Source: Ryuthela nishihirai (Eukaryota > Arthropoda > Arachnida > Araneae > Heptathelidae). From it: a DNA stretch of 64,000 nucleotides. A program made the position numbers and the translations under genes. Of the stretch, positions 31,690 to 41,870 are shown piece by piece (position 1 is the first letter of the stretch; each line of letters starts with the position of its first letter). The stretch is from positions 20,816,201 to 20,880,200 of the forward strand of contig JAWZYU010000028.1 in NCBI GenBank assembly GCA_038380435.1. Reading direction: 5' to 3'. Under the pieces are notes generated by a model. It searched no databases, was not told the DNA's origin, and saw only the letters and a program-made list of their open reading frames with translations.

Positions 31690-31974
31690 GTACAGTGAAA
31701 TAATAAATAAAGGTGTAATAAATAAAGATGTAATAAATAAGTTGAAAACTGTACAATGTAATAAAGGTGTAATATGAAATAAATAAGTTGAAAACTGTAC
31801 AATGAAATAAATAAAGGTGTAATATAAAATAAATAAAGGTGTAATATGAAATAAATAAGTTGAAAACTGTACAATGAAATAAATAAAGGTGTAATATGAA
31901 ATAAATAAGTTGAAAACTGTACAATGAAATAAATAAAGGTGTAATATGAAATAAATAAGTTGAAAACTGTACAT
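31690..31974. repeat. 50-bp tandem repeat abutting the pPolB stop codon
   Basis: About five to six copies of a 50-bp unit (contains GTTGAAAACTGTACAATGAA and AAATAAATAAAGGTGTAATA) run right up to the pPolB stop at 31975. On + each unit has two or more AATAAA-type hexamers; on - the unit has no stop codon in any of the three frames. It lies between converging + and - gene sets, so it could act as a transcription-end region for the + strand genes. That role is inference. Confidence 0.85.
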
Positions 31975-34900
31975 TTACTCATCCATGAGTTGGATAAGGG
32001 TATCCAGGCCCAGGTCATTGTAACCATAAGGTACAGTGAGAGTTGAACCCGAGCTGAGATACCGCTTATCTAGGTTAGCCTTAAACCTTTTCACCATGGG
32101 CTTATTCGTAAGTGACCCATCCACTTTATTACGAATTACATTGAAAGGGACTTCGAAGGTCTCACTGGTTGGGGAGTTCCCTAGCACCATGGATTTCAGT
32201 AGTTCAAAATTGTATGTGCACCGGTTTTTCTTCGTGAGTGATATGCCCTTGGCGCGAAGAATTTCATCCCCGTTGCTCAGCCGAAGGGCATAACTTTTGG
32301 CTCCGGCGCTGACATAGTCAGTGATGTGTACACCGGAGCCGTACTTTGAAGAAATTTCATCTACGAGACCTCCGAGAAAGGGATGTTGTGGTGGTGTGTA
32401 GGTGTCGCAAGGAGACGTTGTATAAATTACTGAATCCGTGTCCGAGTACATTGCACGACTATCTAATTTTGATAGAAGCTCGTACAGCTTTAGTCGGGCG
32501 TGACTCGTCACCATTGCGGCGAGAATCAGGCTTCCACGGGTGTTCGCTGGAGTGGCAGACTCCGCCGGCTTGTGCGTGACAAGCACGGCCTGATCACTGA
32601 TAACAGCGACGTCAGTGATGACTAGCGATGCGTCCGTCAAGAGTTCCATGTACTTGACAGGACAACTCACAATGGTCGTCTGGGTTCGACTCATGTTCTG
32701 CGCATGCTTCCCCCATGACGAATTAAGCGAGACCTTGGAAAGTGTACGCTTAAGGTTGTTTTTTTCAACTTCCGAGGGGAGGATCCGAACCCCCTCCGCC
32801 TGGAAGAAGGCCTCACAGAAGGCTTCCTTTTGCTCCTCGGTCTGCACGTCAGGGGGAAACCCGGAGTAGCGCTGCTTCAGCCCCAGAAAAGTATCTATGT
32901 ACCCAGCATAGACACCTCCCTTTTTTGTTGCGGGATCGTATTGCAGGATGGTATTGAAATGCCACACATCGTGGAATTGAAGAAGTTTGTATCCAGCACG
33001 CATCGCAGCGTAAATTTCGAACGTTGGCCAAGATCCTGTCAATGCGCGCTGGTTCACGGTGTGCTGACAAGGGGGTGCCAGCTGACCATCCGCACAGATC
33101 CTGCAAAGGGGGAAAAGCAGCTTCCCATTACACCTGTAGGGCAGTACAGGGATGAACAAATCGTCGGGAGGTAACAGTGTGGCGTGTGCAATGCCAAAAT
33201 AGTGGTCGAGGTCCGTGGCGAAATCGGAGGTGATCCGAACCGGGTGACCTTTACCGAATGGAGCCTTCTTGCAAACATAAGGGTACAGGCTGTTGTAATC
33301 AACGTAGTTAAGGCTGCATCCTAGGTCTGCCGATGCAAAGATCGAAAACACCTCCACGCGCCCTCCGTAGAGGTAGTCACGGGCCCCTATACGCCTGATA
33401 GGCTCGACGGATTTATAAATTAATGCGACGGGTGAGTTTTTGCGCATTAACTCGTCGAATTCGTGCTCCCACATAATTTTGCATGTGTACCCGTTCATCA
33501 GCACTTTCAAGGTCTCAAGACGATCCATGGTCCGGGTGTTTAGCAGACCAAATGGCTTTCTCGTGCGCTGATCTATTTTTTCAGGGTTGAAACATTTCAA
33601 GCAGTGATGATAGTAACACCCTAAAAACTCGTAATAACAGCGGGTACTATGGCACACGCCGTCTAATTTGTACTGCCCTATCTTATACTCACCTCCGGGT
33701 GATCGCGCAGTTTGAATTACGATATTGTCCTTGGAAGCCTCATACTCTAACCATGCGAGAGCTTTCAAGGACTGCCGGTCGTTACTCGCCGAATACCCTT
33801 GGGCGGGACACACACCAAGGGTATTCTTTTGCAGAAACTTCCCACGGAAAATTCGAAGACAAGCACCGGCAATAGTCAGGTCACGTGCAAATGGGTCTAC
33901 GCCTGTGAGATTTAAAAATTCCTCACGGAAAGCTTGGGCGCCTCGCCGCAACAACTCTGTATCTGCCTTGCAGTAATACAGAAGCTGCTGTTGAAAATCC
34001 CAGGGTTCAAGGCTTGCTGCGGCATACCACTCGTTGAATGCTGACAGAGTTTCAGGCTCCATGTCTTCCGGCTGGAAAAAAAGCCGATCAGGGATGGGTC
34101 CTGCATATTGTAGATTTTCCTCCTTCACGAATTTAAAGGGGAAAAAGCCTTTCACCGTCTCCAAGTTGAAGGTCTTCGTGAATGATCGAAGAGGAGCCTG
34201 AATAAAGGACAACGTGTCAATGAACCTTATTTTAAGGCCAGGTAAAAAGATACCTAAAATCTTGGATCCATCGAACACGAGATCCGGTTTTAAAAATTTT
34301 CTGTACAGGTAACTAATGATGAACATGCCGTCAAAGCCTTTCAGATTATGTGCGAGGACTGTGGCGTCCTTGAATCTTTGAACTCCGGGACGTTCTTCGG
34401 CGAGAATCCAATCCATAAAGGCGTCCGTTTCCGGGAATGAAGCATAGACCCACTCGTCGTCCACTTGGTATGTGACCACACATAGTATCGGTTTCAGCAA
34501 CCCGTCGGCACACTGCACAGTCTCTACGTCAAAGTAGAGGTAAGTCTGACCGACAGGGTCAATTTTGCAGGGCTCGACGAATTTTAAGGTGTCAGCCTTG
34601 CAAACGTGCTTTTTCAGGGGATCGTAAATGCTAATGCACTTAACACAGCGATGCCGTGTCTGACATGCCTTCAGCAGGTGCGCCTGAAAGCATTCAGCCC
34701 CGCGCAAATACACACAGCATACCGTGCAAAGCAACAGCTCCCCTGTATGAAGCACATCGACTGACAGGCACCTGTTGCAGGTTCCCTTGCAAACGTGCCC
34801 CTCTGTATTTAACCCCTTTAAGCAAATGTGACAGAACTGTTTAACACCGAAAAACCCTGATGGTTTAGTAATCACGTCATAATGCCCTGCACTAAACAAC

Positions 34901-37221
34901 AAATAAAGGTTGTCCCCGCCTTCGGGACCAATGAAGATGGGAAGAAAGGCGTCGTCAGCAGAATACACAACAATCCTGAACTGTGTCAGGTGAGCTTGAA
35001 AGAGACGTATTTCCGGGAGTCCACAGGGACCCTCGGGAATACCAGCATCCTGGTGAAGTTGGCGAGCTAGATCTGCCTGTTGTGTGCAGCGATAATCGCT
35101 GATTCGCACATAAACATTTGTCAGACCTTTATTTTTTAAGCAAAGCTCTCGTGCGACGACGAGAGCTCTTGCTAAACAGATGTTGTCACGATTTACAATT
35201 TTTGTGACAGCCTTCTTATTGTTGATGAAAGACTGGACGTCAGCGATACGACGAGTCTCGGGACCTGTGCGCCTTCCATCTCCACCGCTACCGACCCGGT
35301 CCAGGTTGGCACAAACGAAGTCAAACTCCAGCTCGCTCCCGGGACCGAGAGACTCATTTGACTGCACTACTTTGTCTAGTGCAGCCATGAATCTCTCCCC
35401 CGTCAGGGCATTACGCCGAATAAGAGCCATGTTGACGGGGTTTTTCAAATCCCGGGAGCGTAAACACAGCCGAACATGGCTATACTCCCCTGTGGGGACG
35501 ACTTCAGCCAACATTTTCTCGTGCAGGTCGTGTAGGACCGGAAGGAAATTATAAGGTTCCACATTCTCCATACCTCCAAGTCGCACACTCGTGGAGATGA
35601 ATTCTGTCTTGAATTTTTTCGAGTTGTACCGCCGAGTGTGCGACACTGTGAAGTGGGGAGACTCTGTAGAGCTGACAGGAACGTTGGAGAATCCACTGAC
35701 AGGAACATTGGAGAATCCACTGACAGGAACGTTGGAGAATGCGGACCTAGAAAGATAATTTATTTTTCAGAATATGTAGTACTTTACAAGTTTTTATCTT
35801 AGAACAGAAAATGAAAAACCAATATGCTTCAGTTTGCTAACTTGATCAAAAAATCTAACTAAAGTTTGAAAATTATCATTTAGAATGACTTTACTAGTTA
35901 GAAACAAATATAAAAATCTATATTGAACAGTTGTAGTAAAAGCACACTTGACTAGCTTGATCAAAAAATCTAACTAAAGTTTGAAAATTATCGTTTAGAA
36001 TAAAAAAAAAAAGTAAAATGACAGGGTAGAAACAAATAAAAAAATCTATATTGAACTGAACAGTTGTAAAAAAAAAAAAAAGCACACTTGACTAGCTTGA
36101 TCAAAAAATCTAATATTTAACTAAAGTTTGAAAATTATCGTTTAGAATAAAAAAGTAAAATGACTTTACATGGTAGAGAAATCTATATTGAACTGAACAG
36201 TTGTAATAAAAGCACACTTTGCTAGCTTGATCAAAAAAAAAAAATCTAACTAAAGTTTGAAAATTATCATTTAGAATGACTTTACTAGTTAGAAACAAAT
36301 CTATATTGAACAGTTGTAATAAAAACACGCTTGACTAGATTGATCAAAAAAAAAAAATCTAACTAAAGTTTGAAAATTATCGTTTAGAATAAAATGACAG
36401 GGTAGAAACAAATAAAAAAAAAAATCTATATTGAACAGTTGTAGTAAAAGCACACTTGACTAGCTTGATCAAAAAATCTAACTAAAGTTTGAAAATTATC
36501 GTTTAGAATAAAATGACAGGGTAGAAACAAATAAAAAAAAAATCTATATTGAACAGTTGTAGTAAAAGCACACTTGACTAGCTTGATCAAAAAATCTAAC
36601 TAAAGTTTGAAAATTATCGTTTAGAATAAAATGACAGGGTAGAAACAAATAAAAAAAAAAATCTATATTGAACAGTTGTAGTAAAAGCACACTTGACTAG
36701 CTTGATCAAAAAATCTAACTAAAGTTTGAAAATTATCGTTTAGAATAAAATGACAGGGTAGAAACAAATAAAAAAAAAAATCTATATTGAACAGTTGTAG
36801 TAAAAGCACACTTGACTAGCTTGATCAAAAAATCTAACTAAAGTTTGAAAATTATCGTTTAGAATAAAAAAAAAAAAAGTAAAATGACAGGGTCGAAACA
36901 AATAAAAAAATCTATATTGAACTGAACAGTTGTAAAAAAAAAAAAGCACACTTGACTAGCTTGATCAAAAAATCTTAATATTTAACTAAAGTTTGAAAAT
37001 TATCGTTTAGAATAAAAAAAGTAAAATGACTTTACATGGTAGAGAAATTTATATTGAACTGAACAGTTGTAATAAAAGCACACTTTGCTAGCTTGATCAA
37101 AAAAAAAAATCTAACTAAAGTTTGAAAATTATCATTTAGAATGACTTTACTAGTTAGAAACAAATATAAAAATCTATATTGAACTGAACAGTTGTAAAAA
37201 AGCACACTTGACTAGCTTGAT

Positions 37222-37260
<39 letters not shown>

Positions 37261-39931
37261 AACTAAAGTTTGAAAATTATCGTTTAGAATAAAATGACAG
37301 GGTAGAAACAAATAAAAAAAAAATCTATATTGAACTGAACAGTTGTAAAAAAGCACACTTGACTAGCTTGATCAAAAAAAAAAATCTAACTAAAGTTTGA
37401 AAATTATCATTTAGAATAAAATGACTTTACTAGTTAGAAAAACAGATACAAATATAAAACTCTATATTGAACGTTAGTATGTGGTACAGTTGAGCGCCTT
37501 AAGGGCAACATTAAATACAATTACATTTACCTGGTAGCGGTGGAGGTACCAGCGGCGATAGTGAATGGTGCCCTTATGCCGGTGGAGACGGGAACACGAA
37601 CGCTGGAGGGTCCGGTACCAGCGGCGATAGTGAATGGTGTCCTTATGTTGGAGGAGACGGGAACACGAACGCTGGAGGTTCCGGCACCAGTGGAAGGGAT
37701 AGACCTGGATAGATAATTTAGTCTCAGAATATGCAGTACTTTACACGTTTTTATCTTAGAACAGAAAATGAAAAACCAATATGCTTCAGTTTGCTAACTT
37801 GATCAAAAACTAAGTAACTAAAGTTTGAAAATTATCATTTAGACTAAAATGATTTTACTAGTTAGAAAAATCTATATTGAACCGAACAGTTGTAATAAAA
37901 CCACACTTGACTAGCATGAGCAGAAAACTAACTAAAGTTTGAAAATTATCATTTAGAATAAAAAAAGTAAAATGGTTTTACAAGGGTAGAAAACAAATAC
38001 ATTGAACAGTTGTAATAAAAGCATAGTTTACTAGCTTGAGCAAAAAATCTAACTAAAGTTTGAAAATTAACATTTATAGAATAAAATGACAGGGTAAAAA
38101 CAAATATAAAACTCTATATTGTACGTTAGTAAGTGATTCAATTGAGCGCCTTAAGGGCAATATTAAATAAAATTTCATTTACCTGGTTGCAGTTGAAGGT
38201 ACGACGGGGACGTAGGGATTTCCCATACCCGCTGCGACAGTGGATTGACGACGCTTCTTGAGGGAAAGTTTCGATGTCCTTTGCCTTAATTCCCTGCCAC
38301 CTTGTTGGAGTATGCAAAGGCGCTTCGACTGTTCAGGAAGCTCAGGTGTAGGAGGTCTTTTGGCTGCCGCCTCTAGAGTGCGCACTGCCGTGAGTAGCTC
38401 TTCAAAGCAGTCGGCATCAGTGGAAGGACCAGCATCAGATCTGGATAGATAATTTAGTCTCAGAATATGCAGTACTTTACACGTTTTTTTTAACTTAGAA
38501 CAGTTATGTTGTAATAAAGGCACACTTTACTAGCTTGATCAAAAAATCTAACTAAAGTTTGAAAAATTATCGTTTTAGAATAAAATGACAGGGTAGAAAC
38601 AAATATAAAAATCTATATTGAACAGTTGTAATAAAAACACGCTTGACTAGCTTGATCAAAAAAAAAAAAATCTAACTAAAGTTTGAAAATTATCGTTTAG
38701 AATAAAATGACAGGGTAGAAACAAATAAAAAAAATCTATATTGAACAGTTGTAAAAAAGCACACTTGACTAGCTTGATCAAAAAATCTAACTAAAGTTTG
38801 AAAATTATCGTTTAGAATAAAATGACAGGATAGAAACAAATAAAAAAAAATCTATATTGAACAGTTGTAGTAAAAGCACACTTGACTAGCTTGATCAAAA
38901 AAAAAAAAAAAACCTAACTAAAGTTTGAAAATTATCATTTAGAATAAAATGACAGGGTAGAAACAAATAAAAAAAAATCTATATTGAACAGTTGTAGTAA
39001 AAGCACACTTGACTAGCTTGATCAAAAAAAAAAAAATCTAACTAAAGTTTGAAAATTATCATTTAGAATGACTTTACTAGTTAGAAACAAATATAAAAAT
39101 CTATATTGAACAGTTGTAGTAAAAGCACACTTGACTAGCTTGATCAAAAAATCTAACTAAAGTTTGAAAATTATCGTTTAGAATAAAATGACAGGGTAGA
39201 AACAAATAAAAAAAAAATCTATATTGAACTGAACAGTTGTAGTAAAAGCACACTTTGCTAGCTTGATCAACAAAAATATAACTAAAGTTTGAAAATTATC
39301 ATTTAGAATGACTTTACTAGTTAGAAACAAATATAAAAATCTATATTGAACAGTTGTAGTAAAAGCACACTTGACTAGCTTGATCAAAAAATCTAACTAA
39401 AGTTTGAAAATTATCGTTTAGAATAAAATGACAGGGTAGAAACAAATAAAAAAAAAAATCTATATTGAACAGTTGTAGTAAAAGCACACTTGACTAGCTT
39501 GATCAAAAAATCTAACTAAAGTTTGAAAATTATCGTTTAGAATAAAATGACAGGGTAGAAACAAATAAAAAAAAAAATCTATATTGAACAGTTGTAGTAA
39601 AAGCACACTTGACTAGCTTGATCAAAAAATCTAACTAAAGTTTGAAAATTATCGTTTAGAATAAAATGACAGGGTAGAAACAAATAAAAAAAAAAATCTA
39701 TATTGAACAGTTGTAGTAAAAGCACACTTGACTAGCTTGATCAAAAAATCTAACTAAAGTTTGAAAATTATCATTTAGAATGACTTTACTAGTTAGAAAC
39801 AAATATAAAAATCTATATTGTACGTTAGTAGGTGATTCAGTTGAGCAACTTAAGGACAATATTAAATAAAATTTCATTTACCTGGTATCAGTTGAGGATC
39901 CAGCACAGGAAAATTCTCGCATAGTGGACAT
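31975..39931 (-). CDS. Protein-primed family B DNA polymerase (pPolB), predicted spliced, four exons
   Basis: Replicative polymerase of the element. Predicted coding exons are 39931-39882, 38440-38183, 37704-37531 and 35746-31975. All splice sites are GT/AG and all introns phase 2; the total is 1,418 codons including stop. Numbering from the codon at 35646: an OTU-like region (C157 in DNICLARALVVA, H255 in GHYDVIT), Cys/His clusters ~272-350, exonuclease motifs YFDVET (D373/E375), NLKGFD (N434/D439) and YCKAD (Y558/D562). Polymerase motifs are YVDYNSLYP (D783), KVSLNSSWG (971-979) and YSDTDS (D1069/D1071). YYEFLGCYYHHC lies at 671-682. The main exon has no ATG before 35571, so an unspliced model would start there; the open frame runs past it to a good acceptor. 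Confidence 0.9.
35747..37530 (-). repeat. pPolB intron 3, filled with ~118-bp tandem repeats
   Basis: 1,784 bp between donor 37530 and acceptor 35747. Apart from the ends it is about 14 copies of a ~118-bp unit containing AACTAAAGTTTGAAAATTAT and GCACACTTGACTAGCTTGAT on +, with A-runs of variable length (up to ~37 at 37221-37257). The acceptor-side 100 bp is also found at introns 1 and 2. Confidence 0.85.
37531..37704 (-). other. pPolB exon 3, internally duplicated
   Basis: 174 nt, acceptor CTATCCAG before 37704, donor CAG|GTAAAT after 37531, phase 2 at both ends. Inside are two near-copies of an ~84-nt stretch encoding SSVRVPVS...IR-PFTIAAGT. The encoded segment is Ser/Thr/Pro/Val-rich and probably disordered. 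Confidence 0.65.
37705..38182 (-). repeat. pPolB intron 2, short, with the same repeats
   Basis: 478 bp with about three degenerate copies of the ~118-bp unit. Both its donor side (..GAGCGCCTTAAGGGCAA..) and acceptor side (..CAGAATATGCAGTACTTTAC..) are near-copies of those of neighbouring introns. Confidence 0.8.
38183..38440 (-). other. pPolB exon 2
   Basis: 258 nt, acceptor CTATCCAG before 38440 and donor CAG|GTAAAT after 38183, phase 2 at both ends. The open frame encodes an acidic helical start (DADCFEELLTAVRTLEAAA) and a basic end (KLSLKKRRQS), followed by a Pro/Val/Ser/Thr stretch. KKRR could be a nuclear signal. Confidence 0.65.
38441..39881 (-). repeat. pPolB intron 1, filled with ~118-bp tandem repeats
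   Basis: 1,441 bp with about eleven copies of the same ~118-bp unit as intron 3, several of them near-identical, bounded by donor CAG|GTAAAT and acceptor CTATCCAG. Confidence 0.85.
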
Positions 39932-40020
39932 CTCAGGTAGAGAAGAGGATCGACGAGCTAGCAGGTAGAGAAGGAGAGCGAGCAGGGTTGACAGGTCGCA
40001 AACTGACAGATGAAGAACAC
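39882..40020 (-). other. pPolB exon 1 with short leader
   Basis: The first coding ATG is at 39931 (a second in-frame one at 39922), giving 50 coding nt before the donor CAG|GTAAAT at 39882/39881. The leader begins near 40020 if the TATA box at 40046-40053 is used. The encoded segment is short and Ser/Thr-rich. The frame at the donor is phase 2, as needed by exon 2. Confidence 0.6.
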
Positions 40021-40045
40021 AGTGACAGTCGCTGAGAAGTCGGTG

Positions 40046-40053
40046 TTTATATA
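40046..40053 (-). promoter_or_regulatory. TATA box for the pPolB gene
   Basis: TATATAAA on -, preceded by a GGGGGAGGG stretch and placed 115 bases before the exon 1 ATG. It fits a transcription start near 40020. Confidence 0.6.
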
Positions 40054-40089
40054 CACCCTCCCCCACTGGACTTTGACCGTTGTGCAATG

Positions 40090-41290
40090 TGGATTCTAGG
40101 AATCATCTATTTTTAAACCTTATCAGTGTCAAATGCAGACACAGTGAAGCGCTGGACATTTGACCTTCCAGCTGATAAAGGATTGCACCATATCGTGTGA
40201 TGTGGCGAAAGTGCTGTTGCTACCCCACTAATAAGCGATCTGAAGGATGTCTACAGGAAACGTACGATTTCCGATACACCGATAACGGACTTTGTAAACT
40301 TTTAGGCTGGTGAACGTCTAAAGCTAGATCTTATATACAAGTCCTACGAATAATTTAAACCAAATTTTATTAATTTTTCTGTGGAACAGTTACTGTGTCA
40401 TTCTTCTAGTAAAATACGTGAACCTTGGATCCGATGAGGCTTTTCCCCTGAAATTAACGTGGAGGTACGCTAGCGATAGAATGATTTTTTTTCCCCCGAT
40501 TAAACCGATTTATTACGAGCGCTGGATGATTTTAATAAAGGTAAGTGAGAGTTTTTATTTACTAAGGGATCGATTAACGGGGTTGGAAAAAATAAATACC
40601 AGAGTTTTAATAAAAGGGAATCGTTTAGCAGTCCTGGCAAAATGAACACCAAAAGATTTTTAATAGAGGTAACTTTTAATAGAAAGGGTTTTAATTAATA
40701 AGAATACAACTTTGCGAGTTGATTTTTACAATTGAGACTTGTGTCATCCTTTTCTGTGGAATTATTCTGAGACCTGTAATCCGAGGGGGCCTTAAATATA
40801 GGTAAGGCTTAAAATATAGGTCAACCAGGTGGTCTGCAAGTGGAGGGTTTAAAATATAGGTGAGACTGAAATAAAGAAAAATCGAGACTATTCGAGAAGG
40901 GGAGCTTAAAATATAGCTCAACCAGGGTGTTTGCAAAATCGAGGTTTTAAAATAAAAGGCTAGTCTGAAATATAGGTCAACCAGGTGGTTTGCAAAATCC
41001 ATGACTTAAAATATAGGTAGGGCTTAAAATATAGGTAGGGCTTAAAATATAGGTCAACCAGGGGGTTTGCAAAATCGAGGTTTTAAAATAAAAGGTTAGT
41101 CTGAAATAAAGAAAAATCGAGACTATTCGAGAAGGAGGGCTTAAAATTAGAGTTAAAATAAGGATTTTTTTTTTTGGGAAAATAGTGTTCCTCATAGGCA
41201 CTAGATAGCGCCAGGGGTTAAAAGGGGAGGAATTTTTAATTATGTATTATTAATTATGAATTATGAATTATTAATACCGTGACAGTTGCA
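40090..41290. other. Right-end non-coding region of the Polinton
   Basis: No convincing gene. 40090-40780 is unique AT-rich DNA with only short open frames. 40780-41150 is an irregular tandem repeat around GGTCAACCAGGTGGTTTGCA and TTAAAATATAGGTAAGGCTT motifs. 41235-41280 is AT-only spacer before the right TIR. It may hold replication or regulatory signals. Confidence 0.6.
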
Positions 41291-41481
41291 ACGCCAGGGT
41301 CAATTTCCTGTTGATTGCAATATAAGGGTCAAAGTTCAGAAGGCAACGTGGCCCAGCACAGGTCAATTTCCGGTCGATTGCGACATAGGGGGTCCAAGTC
41401 AAGAAGGCAACGTGGACGATTGCGACATAGGGGGGGAAAGCACTGTGCAAAGGGGGAACGGTAGGTTGTGAATAAACTACT
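41291..41481 (-). repeat. Right terminal inverted repeat of the Polinton
   Basis: Reverse complement of 23266-23456, exact over the outer 135 bp and diverged inward (the inner copies of the CCCTATGTCGCAATCG motif carry substitutions). It ends in ACT at 41481 and is followed by the target-site copy GGCGCA. Confidence 0.96.
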
Positions 41482-41487
41482 GGCGCA
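41482..41487. repeat. 6-bp target-site duplication, right copy
   Basis: GGCGCA, identical to 23260-23265. Six bases is the standard Polinton duplication length. Confidence 0.95.
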
Positions 41488-41690
41488 TTTTATTTTAAGA
41501 ATGATGTAGAGACTCAATCAGTTGCTCCTCAATATATGACATGGTGCATTTTATTTTAAAAATGATGTAGAGACTCAATCAGTTGCTCCTCAATATATGA
41601 CATGGGGCATTTTTTATTTTAAGAATGATCTGGAGGCCAAATCAATTGCTTCTTAATATATGACAGGGCATATTTTATTTTAAGCAATGA
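41482..41690. repeat. 61-bp minisatellite, right of the Polinton insertion
   Basis: About three units of the array seen at 22260-23265, in the same direction, with the last unit (41625-41690) degenerate like the outermost left unit. It marks the right edge of the original array. Confidence 0.94.
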
Positions 41691-41702
41691 TAAATAAAAA
41701 AT

Positions 41703-41870
41703 AAATACCCCCTCAAGCAGTTGTTTGCCACAGAGGTCTGACAGGAGCCTGTCAGTTTATATGCCATAGTAAAGGGTCTGTGAGGATGGCAGGACCTCAG
41801 CAGAAAAACACCGCAAACATTTATGCCTTACCCGGTGCTCGAACCCAGGTCACATAGATCAGCAGTGATA
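41703..41870 (-). mobile_element. SINE-B (antisense) just right of the minisatellite
   Basis: ACCCCCTCAAGCAGTTGTTT at left, head remnant CGAACCCAGG at right, only ~15 bp after the minisatellite edge. Confidence 0.85.

Larger units (their letters stand above)
23266..41481. mobile_element. Complete Maverick/Polinton (adintovirus-type) element
   Basis: An 18,216-bp element with ~190-bp terminal inverted repeats starting AGTAGTTTATTCACAACC on the left and ending with its reverse complement on the right. The 6-bp direct repeat GGCGCA directly abuts both ends (23260-23265 and 41482-41487), matching the 6-bp target duplications and AG...CT termini known for Polintons. It carries the full diagnostic set: retroviral-type integrase, protein-primed DNA polymerase B, major capsid, penton, adenain-like protease and A32-like ATPase. 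Capsid-side genes are on + and the polymerase on -, converging near 31.2-32 kb. No frameshift or internal stop was seen in any of the core genes, so it may be recent. Flanking DNA on both sides is one interrupted 61-bp minisatellite. Confidence 0.97.

Noticed and set aside
31506..32027. Long hydrophobic open frames on - downstream of pPolB
   Set aside because: They exist because the 50-bp repeat lacks stops in every - frame; no initiation context, and the frame overlaps the pPolB end.
32036..35554. Many + strand frames of 60-124 codons opposite pPolB
   Set aside because: Antisense shadows of the polymerase coding sequence.
35571..35646. Unspliced pPolB starting at GTG 35646 or ATG 35571
   Set aside because: GTG starts are not expected in animals, and the open frame continues upstream through in-frame repeats to a good splice acceptor. 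Kept only as a fallback.
40418..40645. 75-codon frame in the right Polinton end
   Set aside because: Begins with GTG, no homology, AT-rich; not supported.
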